Translations under genes and position numbers: made by a program | Origin: a bacterium | GTDB lineage: Bacteria; Arandabacterota; Arandabacteria; Arandabacterales; Arandabacteraceae | Direction of reading: 5' to 3' | NCBI GenBank assembly: GCA_025774845.1 | Contig: JALGZP010000030.1 | Location: forward strand, 1-40,858 | Length of the DNA stretch: 40,858 nt | Notes under the pieces: generated by a model | What the model saw: only the letters and a program-made list of their open reading frames with translations | What the model was told of the DNA's origin: nothing | Databases searched by the model: none | Shown here: positions 16,830-25,652 of the stretch, in pieces | How positions within the stretch are numbered: position 1 is the stretch's first letter | How the letters are laid out: each line of letters opens with the position of its first letter

Positions 16830-18260
16830 ATGCACACATGTAATCGAGTGGGGCCGACCATCTTCACAGGCATGGCCCTGTTTGTACTGATGGTCCTGAC
16901 CCTCTGCGGTGTCAGCAGCTCGTCCCCGGAAACCGATGGCGACATCACCGCCGGCATCTGGATCGCTTCTATCGGGCCTGAGAGCTTCTGCTGGGAGTTG
17001 TGGCGGGACGGGGATGGCTTCGGCGGCGTCGTCCACACAGTCAGAGACAGCAAGAAACGGACAGAGCTCCCTGTCGACCGGGTGACGTGGCGCTATCCTG
17101 AGCTGGAAATGCATATGGATGCCACCGGGGTCGTCTATCGGGGTAAGGTGGACTTTGGCAAGGGCCTCATAAGCGGGCGGCTTTTCTACGGCGGGAAAGA
17201 AGGACCGGAGATGGAGCTACGCCTGACGGATCCTGACCGGGTCCCCGGTCTCCGCGCATGTCCGGCTGACGCGCCCACCTATGTCTACACCCAACCGCCG
17301 GTCAAGGACGACGGCTGGACCACAGCTGACTGCAAGGAAGCCGGGCTACCGGATTCAGTCGTGACCGACATAGTGAACGCCATCTGTGCGGGTGATGCAG
17401 GCGTGATTCACTCGCTTCTGCTGGTAGCTGGTGGAGATCTGGTGGTCGAGGAGTATTTCCATGGCTACGGGCGCGACGATCTGCATCGCCTGGCGTCGGT
17501 GACCAAGAGCGTGTCGTCGTTGCTTGTGGGAGTGGCCATCGATCAGGACAAGATCTCAGGTGTAGATGCATCGGTGCTTGGTTTCTTTCCGGCCCTCGAG
17601 CAGCCGGCCGACAACCGCTGGCGGGCCCAGACCCTGCATCACCTGCTGAGCATGTCTATGGGTCTGGACTGGGGTCCCGGGGGCGATTCACACGGAACCA
17701 GCCCCGAGTTCTTCCGAAAGGTTCTCGAGCGGGAGATCGCTCATGAACCAGGCACTCACTGGGCCTATCACAGCGCCAACGTGAACCTCTTAGCAGGGGT
17801 TGTCAAGGAGGCGACGGGCCAGCACGCGGATGTCTTCGCTGACCAGCACCTGTTCCATCCTCTGGGAATTACCGAGTACGACTGGTCCTTCCTGGCGAAG
17901 GATGGGTACCGCCTCATGGACGGCAGCCTGCATCTACGCCCCCGCGACATGGCCAAGCTAGGCATGCTGCTACGCGACGAGGGTCGCTGGCAGGGCCAGC
18001 AGGTGGTTTCTGCCGATTGGATCCGGCGGTCCACGTCCCCTCAGATTGCCACGGATGGGCCCGAGAAGTACGGATACCTATGGTGGCTGGGGCAGTTCCC
18101 CGGCCGGGATAGCATGCAGCCCGTGGTTTTCGCCAACGGGCACGGCAGCCAGTTTATCGCCTGGCTTCCCGAGCGAGATCTGATCCTGGTGGTGACCGGT
18201 GGGAATGAGGACAACGGTAAGCACTTCGCCATTGCGGAGGTCATAGGGCGATATCTCTAG
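16830..18260 (+). CDS. Secreted serine hydrolase, class C beta-lactamase/NylB-like
   Basis: This 476-residue protein has an N-terminal hydrophobic segment (TIFTGMALFVLMVLTLCGV), so it is probably exported or membrane-anchored. An N-terminal extension of about 130 residues with short beta strands precedes the beta-lactamase-fold domain. There the nucleophile motif SXXK is SVTK (Ser223, Lys226) and the second motif is YHS (Tyr313, Ser315), resembling the Y-X-S of 6-aminohexanoate-dimer hydrolases and EstB-type esterases rather than the Y-X-N of beta-lactamases. HGS near the C-terminus replaces KTG. An esterase, amidase or D-amino-acid peptidase role is more likely than antibiotic resistance. 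ATG 16830 follows GAGAGGAG at 16816-16823. Confidence 0.87.
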   Translation: MHTCNRVGPTIFTGMALFVLMVLTLCGVSSSSPETDGDITAGIWIASIGPESFCWELWRDGDGFGGVVHTVRDSKKRTELPVDRVTWRYPELEMHMDATGVVYRGKVDFGKGLISGRLFYGGKEGPEMELRLTDPDRVPGLRACPADAPTYVYTQPPVKDDGWTTADCKEAGLPDSVVTDIVNAICAGDAGVIHSLLLVAGGDLVVEEYFHGYGRDDLHRLASVTKSVSSLLVGVAIDQDKISGVDASVLGFFPALEQPADNRWRAQTLHHLLSMSMGLDWGPGGDSHGTSPEFFRKVLEREIAHEPGTHWAYHSANVNLLAGVVKEATGQHADVFADQHLFHPLGITEYDWSFLAKDGYRLMDGSLHLRPRDMAKLGMLLRDEGRWQGQQVVSADWIRRSTSPQIATDGPEKYGYLWWLGQFPGRDSMQPVVFANGHGSQFIAWLPERDLILVVTGGNEDNGKHFAIAEVIGRYL

Positions 18261-18349
18261 CAGGATGTTGAGGCCCTCGCCCTGTCCGCCGGTGAGCATG
18301 TGCGCGAGAGCGTTATCCTCGAAAAGAGATAACCCTGCCAACAATGAAG

Positions 18350-18371
18350 AAAGGGCCCCGAGGGGCCCTTT
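18350..18371. terminator. Bidirectional intrinsic terminator
   Basis: AAAGGGCCCC and GGGGCCCTTT form a perfect 10-base-pair stem around a 2-base centre. A T-rich tail is present on both strands (TTTATCTTT forwards, TTTCTTC backwards). It lies between the convergent serine hydrolase and RNA-binding protein genes and can serve both. Confidence 0.88.
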
Positions 18372-18424
18372 ATCTTTGGCTCACTTAACAGGTCCACTGT
18401 CGCGTGAGCGCGTTCGCGTGATAC

Positions 18425-18712
18425 CTACCAGGAACGACCGCCTCCACCGCCCCCACGTCGCGGCTTATCGTTCCGGGGGCGTGCCTCATTAACGTTAAGC
18501 GTCCGGCCTTTGAGATCGGTGCCGCTGAGCGCAGTGATCGCAGCACGAGCCTCTTCGTCCTTCGGCATTTCAACGAAACCGAAACCACGTGACTGACCCG
18601 AGAACTTATCCGAAATGATGTTTGCGCTTGCTACCTCACCGTGGGCTGCAAACGCCTGCTGAAGCTCCTCCTCAGTAACATCGTGCGACAAATTGCCTAC
18701 ATAAATATTCAT
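18425..18712 (-). CDS. RRM-domain RNA-binding protein
   Basis: This 95-residue protein is a single RNA recognition motif with a short arginine/glycine tail (PRRGGGGGGRSW). RNP2 is IYVGNL at 3-8 and RNP1 is RGFGFVEM at 42-49, with aromatic residues in the expected RNA-stacking positions. Such small bacterial RRM proteins, known from cyanobacteria and many other phyla, bind single-stranded RNA and are often induced by cold. That role is inferred from the family. The ATG at 18712 has AGGAG 6 bases upstream on this strand. It is a single gene that ends at the strong bidirectional terminator. Confidence 0.95.
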   Translation of the reverse strand: MNIYVGNLSHDVTEEELQQAFAAHGEVASANIISDKFSGQSRGFGFVEMPKDEEARAAITALSGTDLKGRTLNVNEARPRNDKPRRGGGGGGRSW

Positions 18713-18917
18713 TTTAATCTCCTATTTGCTTTGAACAGTTATACCGTATTGGGACTTAATGCTTCGAATGCTTCCAGATTCGGGCCTGATCACCTCCACG
18801 CCTTCCAAATCCGGTAAGTACAACACCACGGGGCTGCTCTCCTCACAACCCCTCCCCCTATGGGTAGTCAGACCACATTGAGACTGTGATTGTTTGAAAC
18901 CAGTTCTTGTATTGCCT

Positions 18918-20396
18918 TTAAAGGACATGGAGTTCACAGATTCTCCGATGATGATACCCGTAAACCGCCAGCGCCATCGCAAGTGGAAACGACCCGGGGC
19001 AGCGGAAGAGCGTCCACCAGAGGAGATTCCAATAATGGAACCGCTCCTTGCCGAATATACCGAGGTGGCAGATTGATCGAATGAACCCGAGGACATGATC
19101 GAAGTCCCATGATGCTCTCACCTTCGGTGGCTGATACTCCCTCAGGAAGGTCTTGACCCGCTGATAGTAGGGCTTCGGTGCATATATGCGTTGCAATATA
19201 TGCTTGTAACCATCACGCAGTGTATCAAGGTTCATAACAGGGATTATGTTTGTCGTACCGTCCACATTGTCCCCAGACATCTGATCGAGAAGACGCCCCG
19301 CCCGCTTCAGACGGTCGTGGAGTCGCGTGCCCGGCGGAGCTTGAAGCAGACCAACCATCGCCGCGACAATCCCGCTTTTCTGGATGAAGTCAATCTGTCG
19401 CTGGAAAACACCCGGCGTATCATTGTCGAAACCCACGATAAAGCCTCCCTGCACCTGGAGCCCCGCCCGCTGCATACGTTTCACATCTTCGACCAGATTG
19501 CGATTCATGTTCTGCTTCTTACTGCATTCGGCCAGGCTGTCCGCATCCGGCGTCTCGATCCCTATGAAAACCGTACCGAATCCAGCCTCGACCATCATAT
19601 GCATCACCTGCTCGTCGTCGGCCAGGTTTATGGAGACTTCGGTGCTAAACACCACACCCTTCTTGTGTTTCCTCCATTCAATCAGTGCTGGCAGCAGTTT
19701 GCTCTTAAGCTCTTTCTTGTTCCCGATGAGGTTGTCATCCACGAAGAAGACGTTCCCGCGCCAACCGAGATCATACAGACCATCGAGCTCGGTGAGGACC
19801 TGCCGGACGGTCTTGGTACGCGGCCGGTGGCCGAACAGGGATGTTACGTTACAGAACTCGCAGTTGAAGGGACAACCCCGGGAGAACTGGACGCTCATTG
19901 TTCCATACCGGTTCAAATCGGCTAACTCCCACATAGGAGCCGGCGTCGTCTGAATGTCTGCAAAGCCAGATGACGTATAGACACGCTTGGCCCGACCCCG
20001 CATAAGATCACTAAGAAAGTCTGGAAGGGTCAACTCAGCTTCATTGAGCACAAAATGATCGACCTCTTCGAATTGGTCACGCTCCATCGTGAAGAGCGGC
20101 CCTCCGGCAATAACCTTGAGGCCTGCCTCTTTGCACTGTGTGATGATTCGACGCGCCGATTCTCTTTGTACGGTCATACCACTGATGAAGGCATAATCCG
20201 CCCATTCCAGATCCTTATCACGGAGCTTCGTCACACTGGCATCGACCAGGCGCTTTGACCACTCCGGTGGAAGCATCGCGGCAACGGTCAGCAGCCCCAA
20301 GGGTGGTGAGTACGCCCTCTTGCGTATAAACTTGAGTGCGTGTTTGAACCCCCAGAAGGTGTCTGGAGACTCGGGGTAAATCAGGATGATATTCAT
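18918..20396 (-). CDS. B12-binding radical SAM protein with DUF4070
   Basis: The 492-residue protein has an N-terminal cobalamin-binding domain (about 1-135), then the radical SAM [4Fe-4S] motif CX3CX2C in SRGCPFNCEFC (Cys175, 179, 182). The following NVTSLFGHRPRTKT and the C-terminal part match the DUF4070 group, which includes the hopanoid C-2 methylase HpnP. The cobalamin domain lacks an obvious DXHXXG motif, which is normal for this class. A role as a methylase or modifier of a lipid or other unactivated carbon is plausible. No hopanoid genes are visible in the window, so the substrate is unknown. The start ATG 20396 is followed by MNIILIYPESPDTFWGFKHA, typical for the family. The leader is about 145 bases from the predicted promoter. 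Confidence 0.88.
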   Translation of the reverse strand: MNIILIYPESPDTFWGFKHALKFIRKRAYSPPLGLLTVAAMLPPEWSKRLVDASVTKLRDKDLEWADYAFISGMTVQRESARRIITQCKEAGLKVIAGGPLFTMERDQFEEVDHFVLNEAELTLPDFLSDLMRGRAKRVYTSSGFADIQTTPAPMWELADLNRYGTMSVQFSRGCPFNCEFCNVTSLFGHRPRTKTVRQVLTELDGLYDLGWRGNVFFVDDNLIGNKKELKSKLLPALIEWRKHKKGVVFSTEVSINLADDEQVMHMMVEAGFGTVFIGIETPDADSLAECSKKQNMNRNLVEDVKRMQRAGLQVQGGFIVGFDNDTPGVFQRQIDFIQKSGIVAAMVGLLQAPPGTRLHDRLKRAGRLLDQMSGDNVDGTTNIIPVMNLDTLRDGYKHILQRIYAPKPYYQRVKTFLREYQPPKVRASWDFDHVLGFIRSICHLGIFGKERFHYWNLLWWTLFRCPGSFPLAMALAVYGYHHRRICELHVL

Positions 20397-20541
20397 CTGG
20401 CTTTCTATCCTCTCTTGTCTTCTTGGACTGTGCGGTGAATTCTGGATTCAGAGGCTGTCGCCCAAGTGCGGATCAGACAAAGTGTGTAGCTATCTCCTTT
20501 TCGCCGACGGACGGCACCGGAACTCACGCTCTCTGAAGCCA

Positions 20542-20570
20542 AATGTACTGCATTCATAGAAAATTGTCAA
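20542..20570 (-). promoter_or_regulatory. Possible promoter of the radical SAM gene
   Basis: On the minus strand a perfect TTGACA (20565-20570) and TACATT (20542-20547) are separated by 17 bases, about 145 bases upstream of the start codon. Confidence 0.5.
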
Positions 20571-20649
20571 CGGCGGGTATGGGGCGACCCTTGACAAGCC
20601 CCTGAACCATAGGCGGGTGGGGCAGATGTGGACGCTGTGTGTCTATCTG

Positions 20650-20964
20650 TTATTCAACGACGACGGCAGTACCGTAAGCCAGGATCTCGGCAGCGCTCTC
20701 CATTATCATTGAGGTTGAGAAGCGAACGCTCACAACGGCGTTGGCGCCCATGGCTCTGGCCTCGTCAACCATCCGGTCCAAAGACTGTTCTCTGGATTCC
20801 GCCATCATCTTGGTATAGTCGGTGATTTCGCCGCCGACAAGATGCCTGAGCTTGGCAACGACATCGTGACCGACGTGGCGGGCACGGATCGTATTCCCCC
20901 GGACGAGACCGATGCTTTTCGTGATGGTCTTTCCGGGAATCGAATCTGAGGTTACGATAATCAT
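20650..20964 (-). CDS. YbjQ/UPF0145 family protein
   Basis: The 104-residue protein matches the YbjQ (UPF0145) family: an N-terminal IIVTSDSIPGKTI, a central GLVRGNTIRARHVGHDV and a C-terminal ARAMGANAVVSVRFSTSMI. Family members form pentameric rings and are often labelled heavy-metal-binding, though the biochemical role is not settled. Translation starts at ATG 20964 behind AAGGAG. The ATG overlaps the anti-sigma stop (ATGA), so it is translationally coupled as the third gene of the sigma operon. That context suggests a membrane or stress-response role, but this is an inference. Confidence 0.9.
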   Translation of the reverse strand: MIIVTSDSIPGKTITKSIGLVRGNTIRARHVGHDVVAKLRHLVGGEITDYTKMMAESREQSLDRMVDEARAMGANAVVSVRFSTSMIMESAAEILAYGTAVVVE

Positions 20965-21407
20965 TTTTGAATCTCCTTGTATCTTTCGCGCCTGTTGACA
21001 AAGACCCTCTCGCGTACGACCGAAACCAGGAGGATCACAACACCTGCCAGCCCCAGCAGAATCCCTGCCTTGACGATGACCGGGATGGTGGGATCTTCAA
21101 TGAAGCCTTTTACAATCTGATAACCGCTGAAAAAAAGGATGATCATTGCGCCTATCGAAAGCAGGATCCAGCCTATTCCTCTTTCCATGCGGTTATAGAC
21201 TGATTCCGAGTAAACCTGCCATGCTTCCTTGGATGGTTGTTTGAGTGTCATCTTCCGCATCACCTCCTCGAATCTGGCCATTTCTCCATACTCTTTCCGG
21301 CATTCGGGGCATTTCTCGATGTGCTCTTCGACCTGTCTCCGCCCTTCCTCATCCAGCTCATTATCGAGGTATGAGGAGATCAGCTCATTCATCCTCTCGT
21401 GATCCAT
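20961..21407 (-). CDS. Anti-sigma factor with zinc-finger (zf-HC2) domain
   Basis: The 148-residue protein starts MDHERMNELISSYLDNELDE and carries HIEKCPEC, the HX3CX2C zinc motif of ZAS-type anti-sigma factors. Two membrane helices follow (WILLSIGAMIILFFSGYQIV and ILLGLAGVVILLVSVV), with a charged C-terminal tail. It should hold the sigma factor encoded just upstream at the membrane until a signal releases it. Start ATG 21407 was chosen since GGAGGG lies just upstream and the family normally starts here. An ATG at 21425 overlapping the sigma stop, behind GAGGA, is also possible. It is the middle gene of a coupled three-gene operon. Confidence 0.88.
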   Translation of the reverse strand: MDHERMNELISSYLDNELDEEGRRQVEEHIEKCPECRKEYGEMARFEEVMRKMTLKQPSKEAWQVYSESVYNRMERGIGWILLSIGAMIILFFSGYQIVKGFIEDPTIPVIVKAGILLGLAGVVILLVSVVRERVFVNRRERYKEIQK

Positions 21408-21421
21408 TCCCCGCCCTCCGT

Positions 21422-22030
21422 TCATTTCGCTTCCTCACCGAGAAAACCGCCGATTGCCTTCTTCATCTTTCGCTTTGCATAGTGGAGTGACGACATCACT
21501 GTACCGATGGGTATCTCGAGGGTTTCCGCTACCTCTTTGTAAGACATGCCTTCGAAGTAGCGAAGCACTATCGCCTCTCGTTGTTCAAGCGGTAGATCTT
21601 CAATTGCCTGCCAGAGCATCCGCTTCATCTCATAGTCCTCGGCTTCGGTCTTAAGAACACCGGCATCCTCGAGAGGAATCTCCCGGCGGCGGCTCGCGCG
21701 CTTGAGATGATCCAGGCAGATGTTCCTGAGGATTCTGTAGAACCAGGGAAAGAACGGCCGCTCCGCGTCGAATCGTTTGAGATTCTTGTAGGCCTTGATG
21801 AACGCCATCTGGGATACATCCAGGGCATCCTGGGTGTTCCGGACAAATGTGAGAGCGATGCCGTAGGCGCGCTTCATATAGCGCTCCACGATTGCCTTGT
21901 AGGCCTCCCTGTCTCCGGCCCTGATGGCCTGGATGGCCTCGCTGTCTGAAAGGTCTCTTCGCTCCATTACCGGTGCCACGTTCTGTGCGACATGCACTGT
22001 CCGGTATCCTACCACTTGAACCTGTCTCAT
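21422..22030 (-). CDS. ECF-type RNA polymerase sigma factor
   Basis: This 202-residue protein has a sigma70 region 2 (YMKRAYGIALTFVRNTQDAL, then DVSQMAFIKAYKNLKRFD) and a region 4 helix-turn-helix (LPLEQREAIVLRYFEGMSYK, then EIPIGTVMSSLHYAKRKM), with no regions 1 or 3, as in extracytoplasmic-function sigma factors. ATG 22030 was chosen because GGAGGG lies just upstream. The first 20 or so residues before MERRDLSDSEAI are not part of the conserved fold, so a later start at 21967 is possible. The partner anti-sigma gene overlaps or follows within a few bases. Which promoters it controls cannot be read from the window. Confidence 0.92.
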   Translation of the reverse strand: MRQVQVVGYRTVHVAQNVAPVMERRDLSDSEAIQAIRAGDREAYKAIVERYMKRAYGIALTFVRNTQDALDVSQMAFIKAYKNLKRFDAERPFFPWFYRILRNICLDHLKRASRRREIPLEDAGVLKTEAEDYEMKRMLWQAIEDLPLEQREAIVLRYFEGMSYKEVAETLEIPIGTVMSSLHYAKRKMKKAIGGFLGEEAK

Positions 22031-22237
22031 TCTACCCTCCATAACAGAGTACGAGTGAGGCTGGGGGTTTATTCAAATGGGAGGTGAATTGGGTTTTGCC
22101 GTCACGAGAGAGTTGATGCTACCGGCACGGTTGCCCGGGCTGGAGCCCCGGGAGAAGGCTGTGAAACAGGGCAGGCCGCGTGGGCCCGCCCCGAGATATC
22201 TAGTAATCGTCACGAAGCCATCACAACTCTGCTTCGA

Positions 22238-25200
22238 TTATCTCATAAAGAGTATCTTCCTGGTGGCTGCGAAGTCACCGGCATTTATCCGCATGAAGTA
22301 TATGCCGGGGCCGGTCGTACCGCCCGTGGCGGTCTCACCGGACCAGGTCACTGAATGCCGGCCTGCAGGCCACGCTTCATCTGTCAGGACCCTGACCACT
22401 CTACCCTGAACGTCCACTATCTCAAGCCGCACGGCACATGGCTCCGGCAAGTCGAAGGCAATCCGTGTGCTGGACCCAAACGGATTGGGCCGGTTCTGCT
22501 TGAGCGCAAAGTCCACAGGAAGATCGCGCTCCACACTCACACCCGCGTATTCATTCTCCACACTGGAGGCATCACCTTCATTGCCGGAGAAGTCCGTGGC
22601 TGTCACGTGATAGTAGTGATACTGATCATCAGTGACGTCCATCGCCATCCCACTGGTATAACCTATGAGTGTGGCAGTCGGGTCAAGCACATCAGCGGCA
22701 GAACCATAGACTGCGAAGTAGTCAAAGTCCGCATCAGGGCACTCATCCCAGGCTACTTCCGTGGCGCTTTCCATCCTGAGATTAGGCGGTGGCGCCGGGG
22801 CAAGGTTGTCCAGAGAGTAGCCGCTGTCAGGATATGAATCGAAGTAGACACCGGGAGTGGCGGTCATCGCTGACACAAAGAAGGTCGTATAGTACATCCC
22901 CTCGGCAATCGTGGAATCCGCCAGCGTCGGCACCACAACAGCGTATTCATCCTCTACACGCGCTGGAACAGTGGTCACAAAATGCCAGTCACCAGGTGGG
23001 TAGAGCGGCGCTTCGCCGGCACCAAGTTTCACCTGCCCGCTACTACTTGGAGCTTGGCTGAGTTCATAATCGATCCTGCGATATACCGCATACTCAGTAA
23101 TCGGAGTTCCTGACCCGACGATATCGTATCCACTTCGCCTCCACACAAGCGATACCTGCTTACCCTGGTCGTTGGGAATGTCTGTTACGGAGTTGATGAC
23201 CGGAGATTCATACAGCCACTGGATCTCCAGATCCGTACAAGCAGGATTGACACCGCCACTTGTGTATACGTGTGACGACCTCCATATGGGATGAACACCG
23301 GGGACCCCAAAGTCCTGGTAATCCCCACCGGGCAGAAGGTCCTGCCAGCTGCCGCCACTGTCAGCGCTTACCTCCCAGCGAATCGAGTCGGTTTGAGTGC
23401 TTGTCAGACGTGCCCCCATTACGGTCTTGTCGGATTCCTCAACTGGCAGAGACCAAGCCGTGTTGGAGACAAGATCGAACCGTCGCTGAAAAACTTCTAT
23501 GACCTGGAGGCCTGAGAGCCCATCGCCGATAAAAGCATGATCACCGAAGATTGCCACTCCAGATGCATCGCCCGGCGTGTTGTAACCGCCTGCAAGGGCC
23601 GGCATCGTGGGATCGCTTATGTCTATCACCTGAAGACCTGAGTCAGAATCAGCAACATAGGCACAGTCTCCGGTAATTGCTACTCCATAGGCGCGGCCCG
23701 GAGTGTCGTAGCTACCCCCAAGCACCGGGGTCGTGGGATCGGTTATGTCTATAACTTGAAGGCCCCCACCATGATCAGCTACATAGGCATAGTCTCCGGA
23801 TATCGCTACATCATATGCCCACCCGGGCGTGTTGTAACTACCGGCATACACCGGAGTGGTTGGATCGCTTATGTCAACCACCAGAAGACCCGAGGACCGA
23901 TCAGCAACGTAGGCGTAGTCACCGGAGACTGCTACACCATAGGCAGTGTTCGGCGTGTTGTAACTGCCGGCAGAATCAGGAATTGTTGGATCGCTTATGT
24001 CGATCACCAGGAGACCTGACATCCCATCAGCGACATAAGCATAGTCACCCGAGATAGCTGCATCATAAGCCTCGCCCGGGGTGTCGTAATTGCCTGCAGT
24101 CGCTAGGCCGGTTGGATCGCTTATGTCGATGACCTGAAGACCAGAACCCCAATCAGCCACATAGGCATGATCACCAGAAATAGCTACACCATAGGCGACG
24201 CCTGGCGTGTTATAACTGCCTGCAGACACGGGGGTGGCGGGATCGCTTATGTCGATCACCTGGAGGCCCGAGCCCCAATCAGCGACGTACGCATAATCGC
24301 CGGAGATAGCCACACCATAGGCAGTGCTCGGAGTATCGTGACTACCCGCAAGCGTGGGAGGCACCGGATTACTAACGGTAATGACCTGGAGACCAGAGGA
24401 CCCCCAAGCGACATGAGCGTGACCCCCTGAGATCGCTATGTCCTCCACGTAGCCCGGCGCGTCGTAACTGCCTGCATGTAAAGGATTTGTGGGATCGCTT
24501 ATGTCGATGGCCAGCAACCCTTGAGAGGGATGACCGGCATAGGCATGGTCACCGCAGATCACTAAACCATCCAATGAATAGCCGGGTGTATCATAACTCC
24601 CTGCAAGTACAGGATTTGTAGGATCGCTTATGTCGATGACCTGCAGACCAACAAGGCCCTCAGCAACATAGGCATAATCACCCCAGACCGCTACCCCATA
24701 GGCACGGTCTCCGGTGTCATAACTGCCAGCAGAATCAGGGCTTGTTGGATCGCTTATGTCGATGACCAGAAGGCCCGCACTCCAGCCGGCAGCATAGGCA
24801 TAATCACCGGAGATCGTTACCTCACTGACCCGGTCTGGCGCATTGTAACCGCCTGCAAATGTAGGGCTCGTCGGATCGCTTATGTCGATGACCACGAGGC
24901 TATCATTGGCGGCCATATAGGCATAATCACCGGAAACCACTACATAACTTACATCACTTATCGGGTTGTAACTGCCAGCTAGCGCGGGGGTCGTCGGATC
25001 GCTTATGTCTATGACCCAAAGGCCCCCGAAAGAGCCGGCAACATAGGCATAATCACCGGAAACCACTACTTCATCTGCGTAGCCAGTCGTGTTGTAACTC
25101 CCCGCAAGCGCGGGGGTCGTCGGATCGCTTATGTCTATGACGAGGAGGCCCGAGACATGGTCAGCGACATAGGCATAGTCACCGGAGACCGCTACTCCAT

Positions 25201-25429
25201 AGGCTACGTTCGGCGTGTCATAACTGCCAGCAGACCTGAGCTCAAAGGGCGGTAGTTTCGCCTCCCCGGCGGTTGTATCCCACCAGGCAGTGGTGTTCGA
25301 GGTATCGCAGTACTGCTTCGAAGTAAAGTCCTCAGTGTAACTGCTGGCGAAGACTCCTGCCGACGTAAGTAGGAGGCCAATCGGTATCAGGCAAATCGCT
25401 AACGAAGGTACACGCCGCGCCCTAGACAT
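22238..25429 (-). CDS. Secreted LVIVD-repeat beta-propeller protein with FlgD/T9SS-like C-terminus (paralogue 2)
   Basis: This 1063-residue protein has the same plan as paralogue 1: signal peptide (VPSLAICLIPIGLLLTSAG), an EDFTSKQYCDTSNTTAWW region, 14 LVIVD repeats, discoidin-like and fibronectin-like regions and a FlgD-type Ig end (GPGIYFMRINAGDFAATRKI). Its repeats are less alike than those of paralogue 1, especially blades 2-7, so it may be the older copy. Blade 7 ends in a segment (VSNPVPPTLAGSHDTPSTAY) that resembles the first blade boundary of paralogue 1, consistent with two seven-blade halves. The start ATG 25429 follows GGAGGGGG. A strong promoter is at 25499-25528. It is probably a cell-surface binding protein; the ligand is unknown. 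Confidence 0.9.
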   Translation of the reverse strand: MSRARRVPSLAICLIPIGLLLTSAGVFASSYTEDFTSKQYCDTSNTTAWWDTTAGEAKLPPFELRSAGSYDTPNVAYGVAVSGDYAYVADHVSGLLVIDISDPTTPALAGSYNTTGYADEVVVSGDYAYVAGSFGGLWVIDISDPTTPALAGSYNPISDVSYVVVSGDYAYMAANDSLVVIDISDPTSPTFAGGYNAPDRVSEVTISGDYAYAAGWSAGLLVIDISDPTSPDSAGSYDTGDRAYGVAVWGDYAYVAEGLVGLQVIDISDPTNPVLAGSYDTPGYSLDGLVICGDHAYAGHPSQGLLAIDISDPTNPLHAGSYDAPGYVEDIAISGGHAHVAWGSSGLQVITVSNPVPPTLAGSHDTPSTAYGVAISGDYAYVADWGSGLQVIDISDPATPVSAGSYNTPGVAYGVAISGDHAYVADWGSGLQVIDISDPTGLATAGNYDTPGEAYDAAISGDYAYVADGMSGLLVIDISDPTIPDSAGSYNTPNTAYGVAVSGDYAYVADRSSGLLVVDISDPTTPVYAGSYNTPGWAYDVAISGDYAYVADHGGGLQVIDITDPTTPVLGGSYDTPGRAYGVAITGDCAYVADSDSGLQVIDISDPTMPALAGGYNTPGDASGVAIFGDHAFIGDGLSGLQVIEVFQRRFDLVSNTAWSLPVEESDKTVMGARLTSTQTDSIRWEVSADSGGSWQDLLPGGDYQDFGVPGVHPIWRSSHVYTSGGVNPACTDLEIQWLYESPVINSVTDIPNDQGKQVSLVWRRSGYDIVGSGTPITEYAVYRRIDYELSQAPSSSGQVKLGAGEAPLYPPGDWHFVTTVPARVEDEYAVVVPTLADSTIAEGMYYTTFFVSAMTATPGVYFDSYPDSGYSLDNLAPAPPPNLRMESATEVAWDECPDADFDYFAVYGSAADVLDPTATLIGYTSGMAMDVTDDQYHYYHVTATDFSGNEGDASSVENEYAGVSVERDLPVDFALKQNRPNPFGSSTRIAFDLPEPCAVRLEIVDVQGRVVRVLTDEAWPAGRHSVTWSGETATGGTTGPGIYFMRINAGDFAATRKILFMR
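23499..25235 (-). repeat. Tandem coding repeats (14 units of about 126 bp)
   Basis: Fourteen in-frame units encode the blades of paralogue 2. Blocks equal to the reverse complement of GGATCGCTTATGTCGATGAC recur, but the units are more diverged than in paralogue 1. Confidence 0.8.
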
Positions 25430-25498
25430 AACGTTCCCCCTCCGGATGATGAGTAGCTGATTGTGGAATCCTGTGGTTCAGGCAGTCCATGAACTTTC

Positions 25499-25528
25499 AG
25501 TATACCACCTATCTTTGCACTATGTCAA
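25499..25528 (-). promoter_or_regulatory. Promoter of LVIVD paralogue 2
   Basis: On the minus strand a perfect TTGACA (25523-25528) and TATACT (25499-25504) are separated by 18 bases. The start codon is about 70 bases downstream. The box pair is the same as at the GbsR gene. Confidence 0.7.
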
Positions 25529-25544
25529 TTGTCGCGAGGCACCC

Positions 25545-25581
25545 TAATTCGGTGACAGTAGTGGGGGTTGTCAGCGAATTC
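25545..25581. repeat. Dispersed palindromic element, copy B (short)
   Basis: TAATTCGGTGACAGT (25545-25559) and TTGTCAGCGAATTC (25568-25581) are the two arms of the element with an almost absent centre. A stray GGTGACA follows at about 25583-25589. It lies between the divergent LVIVD and lipoprotein genes. Confidence 0.7.
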
Positions 25582-25652
25582 TGGTGACAATGGAGGGAGA
25601 ATCTGGTACTTGAGTTGGGTGTAGACTCGGTTCTTAGCGATAGGAGGGTGAG

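Noticed and set aside
17496-17510. Serine hydrolase as an antibiotic beta-lactamase
   Set aside because: The second motif is Y-X-S and the third is HGS rather than Y-X-N and KTG, fitting esterase/amidase relatives such as NylB.
22131-22155. GC-rich palindrome (CCCGGGC and GCCCCGGG) after LVIVD paralogue 2 as a terminator
   Set aside because: The stem is plausible but no T-run follows on either strand, so an intrinsic terminator is not supported.
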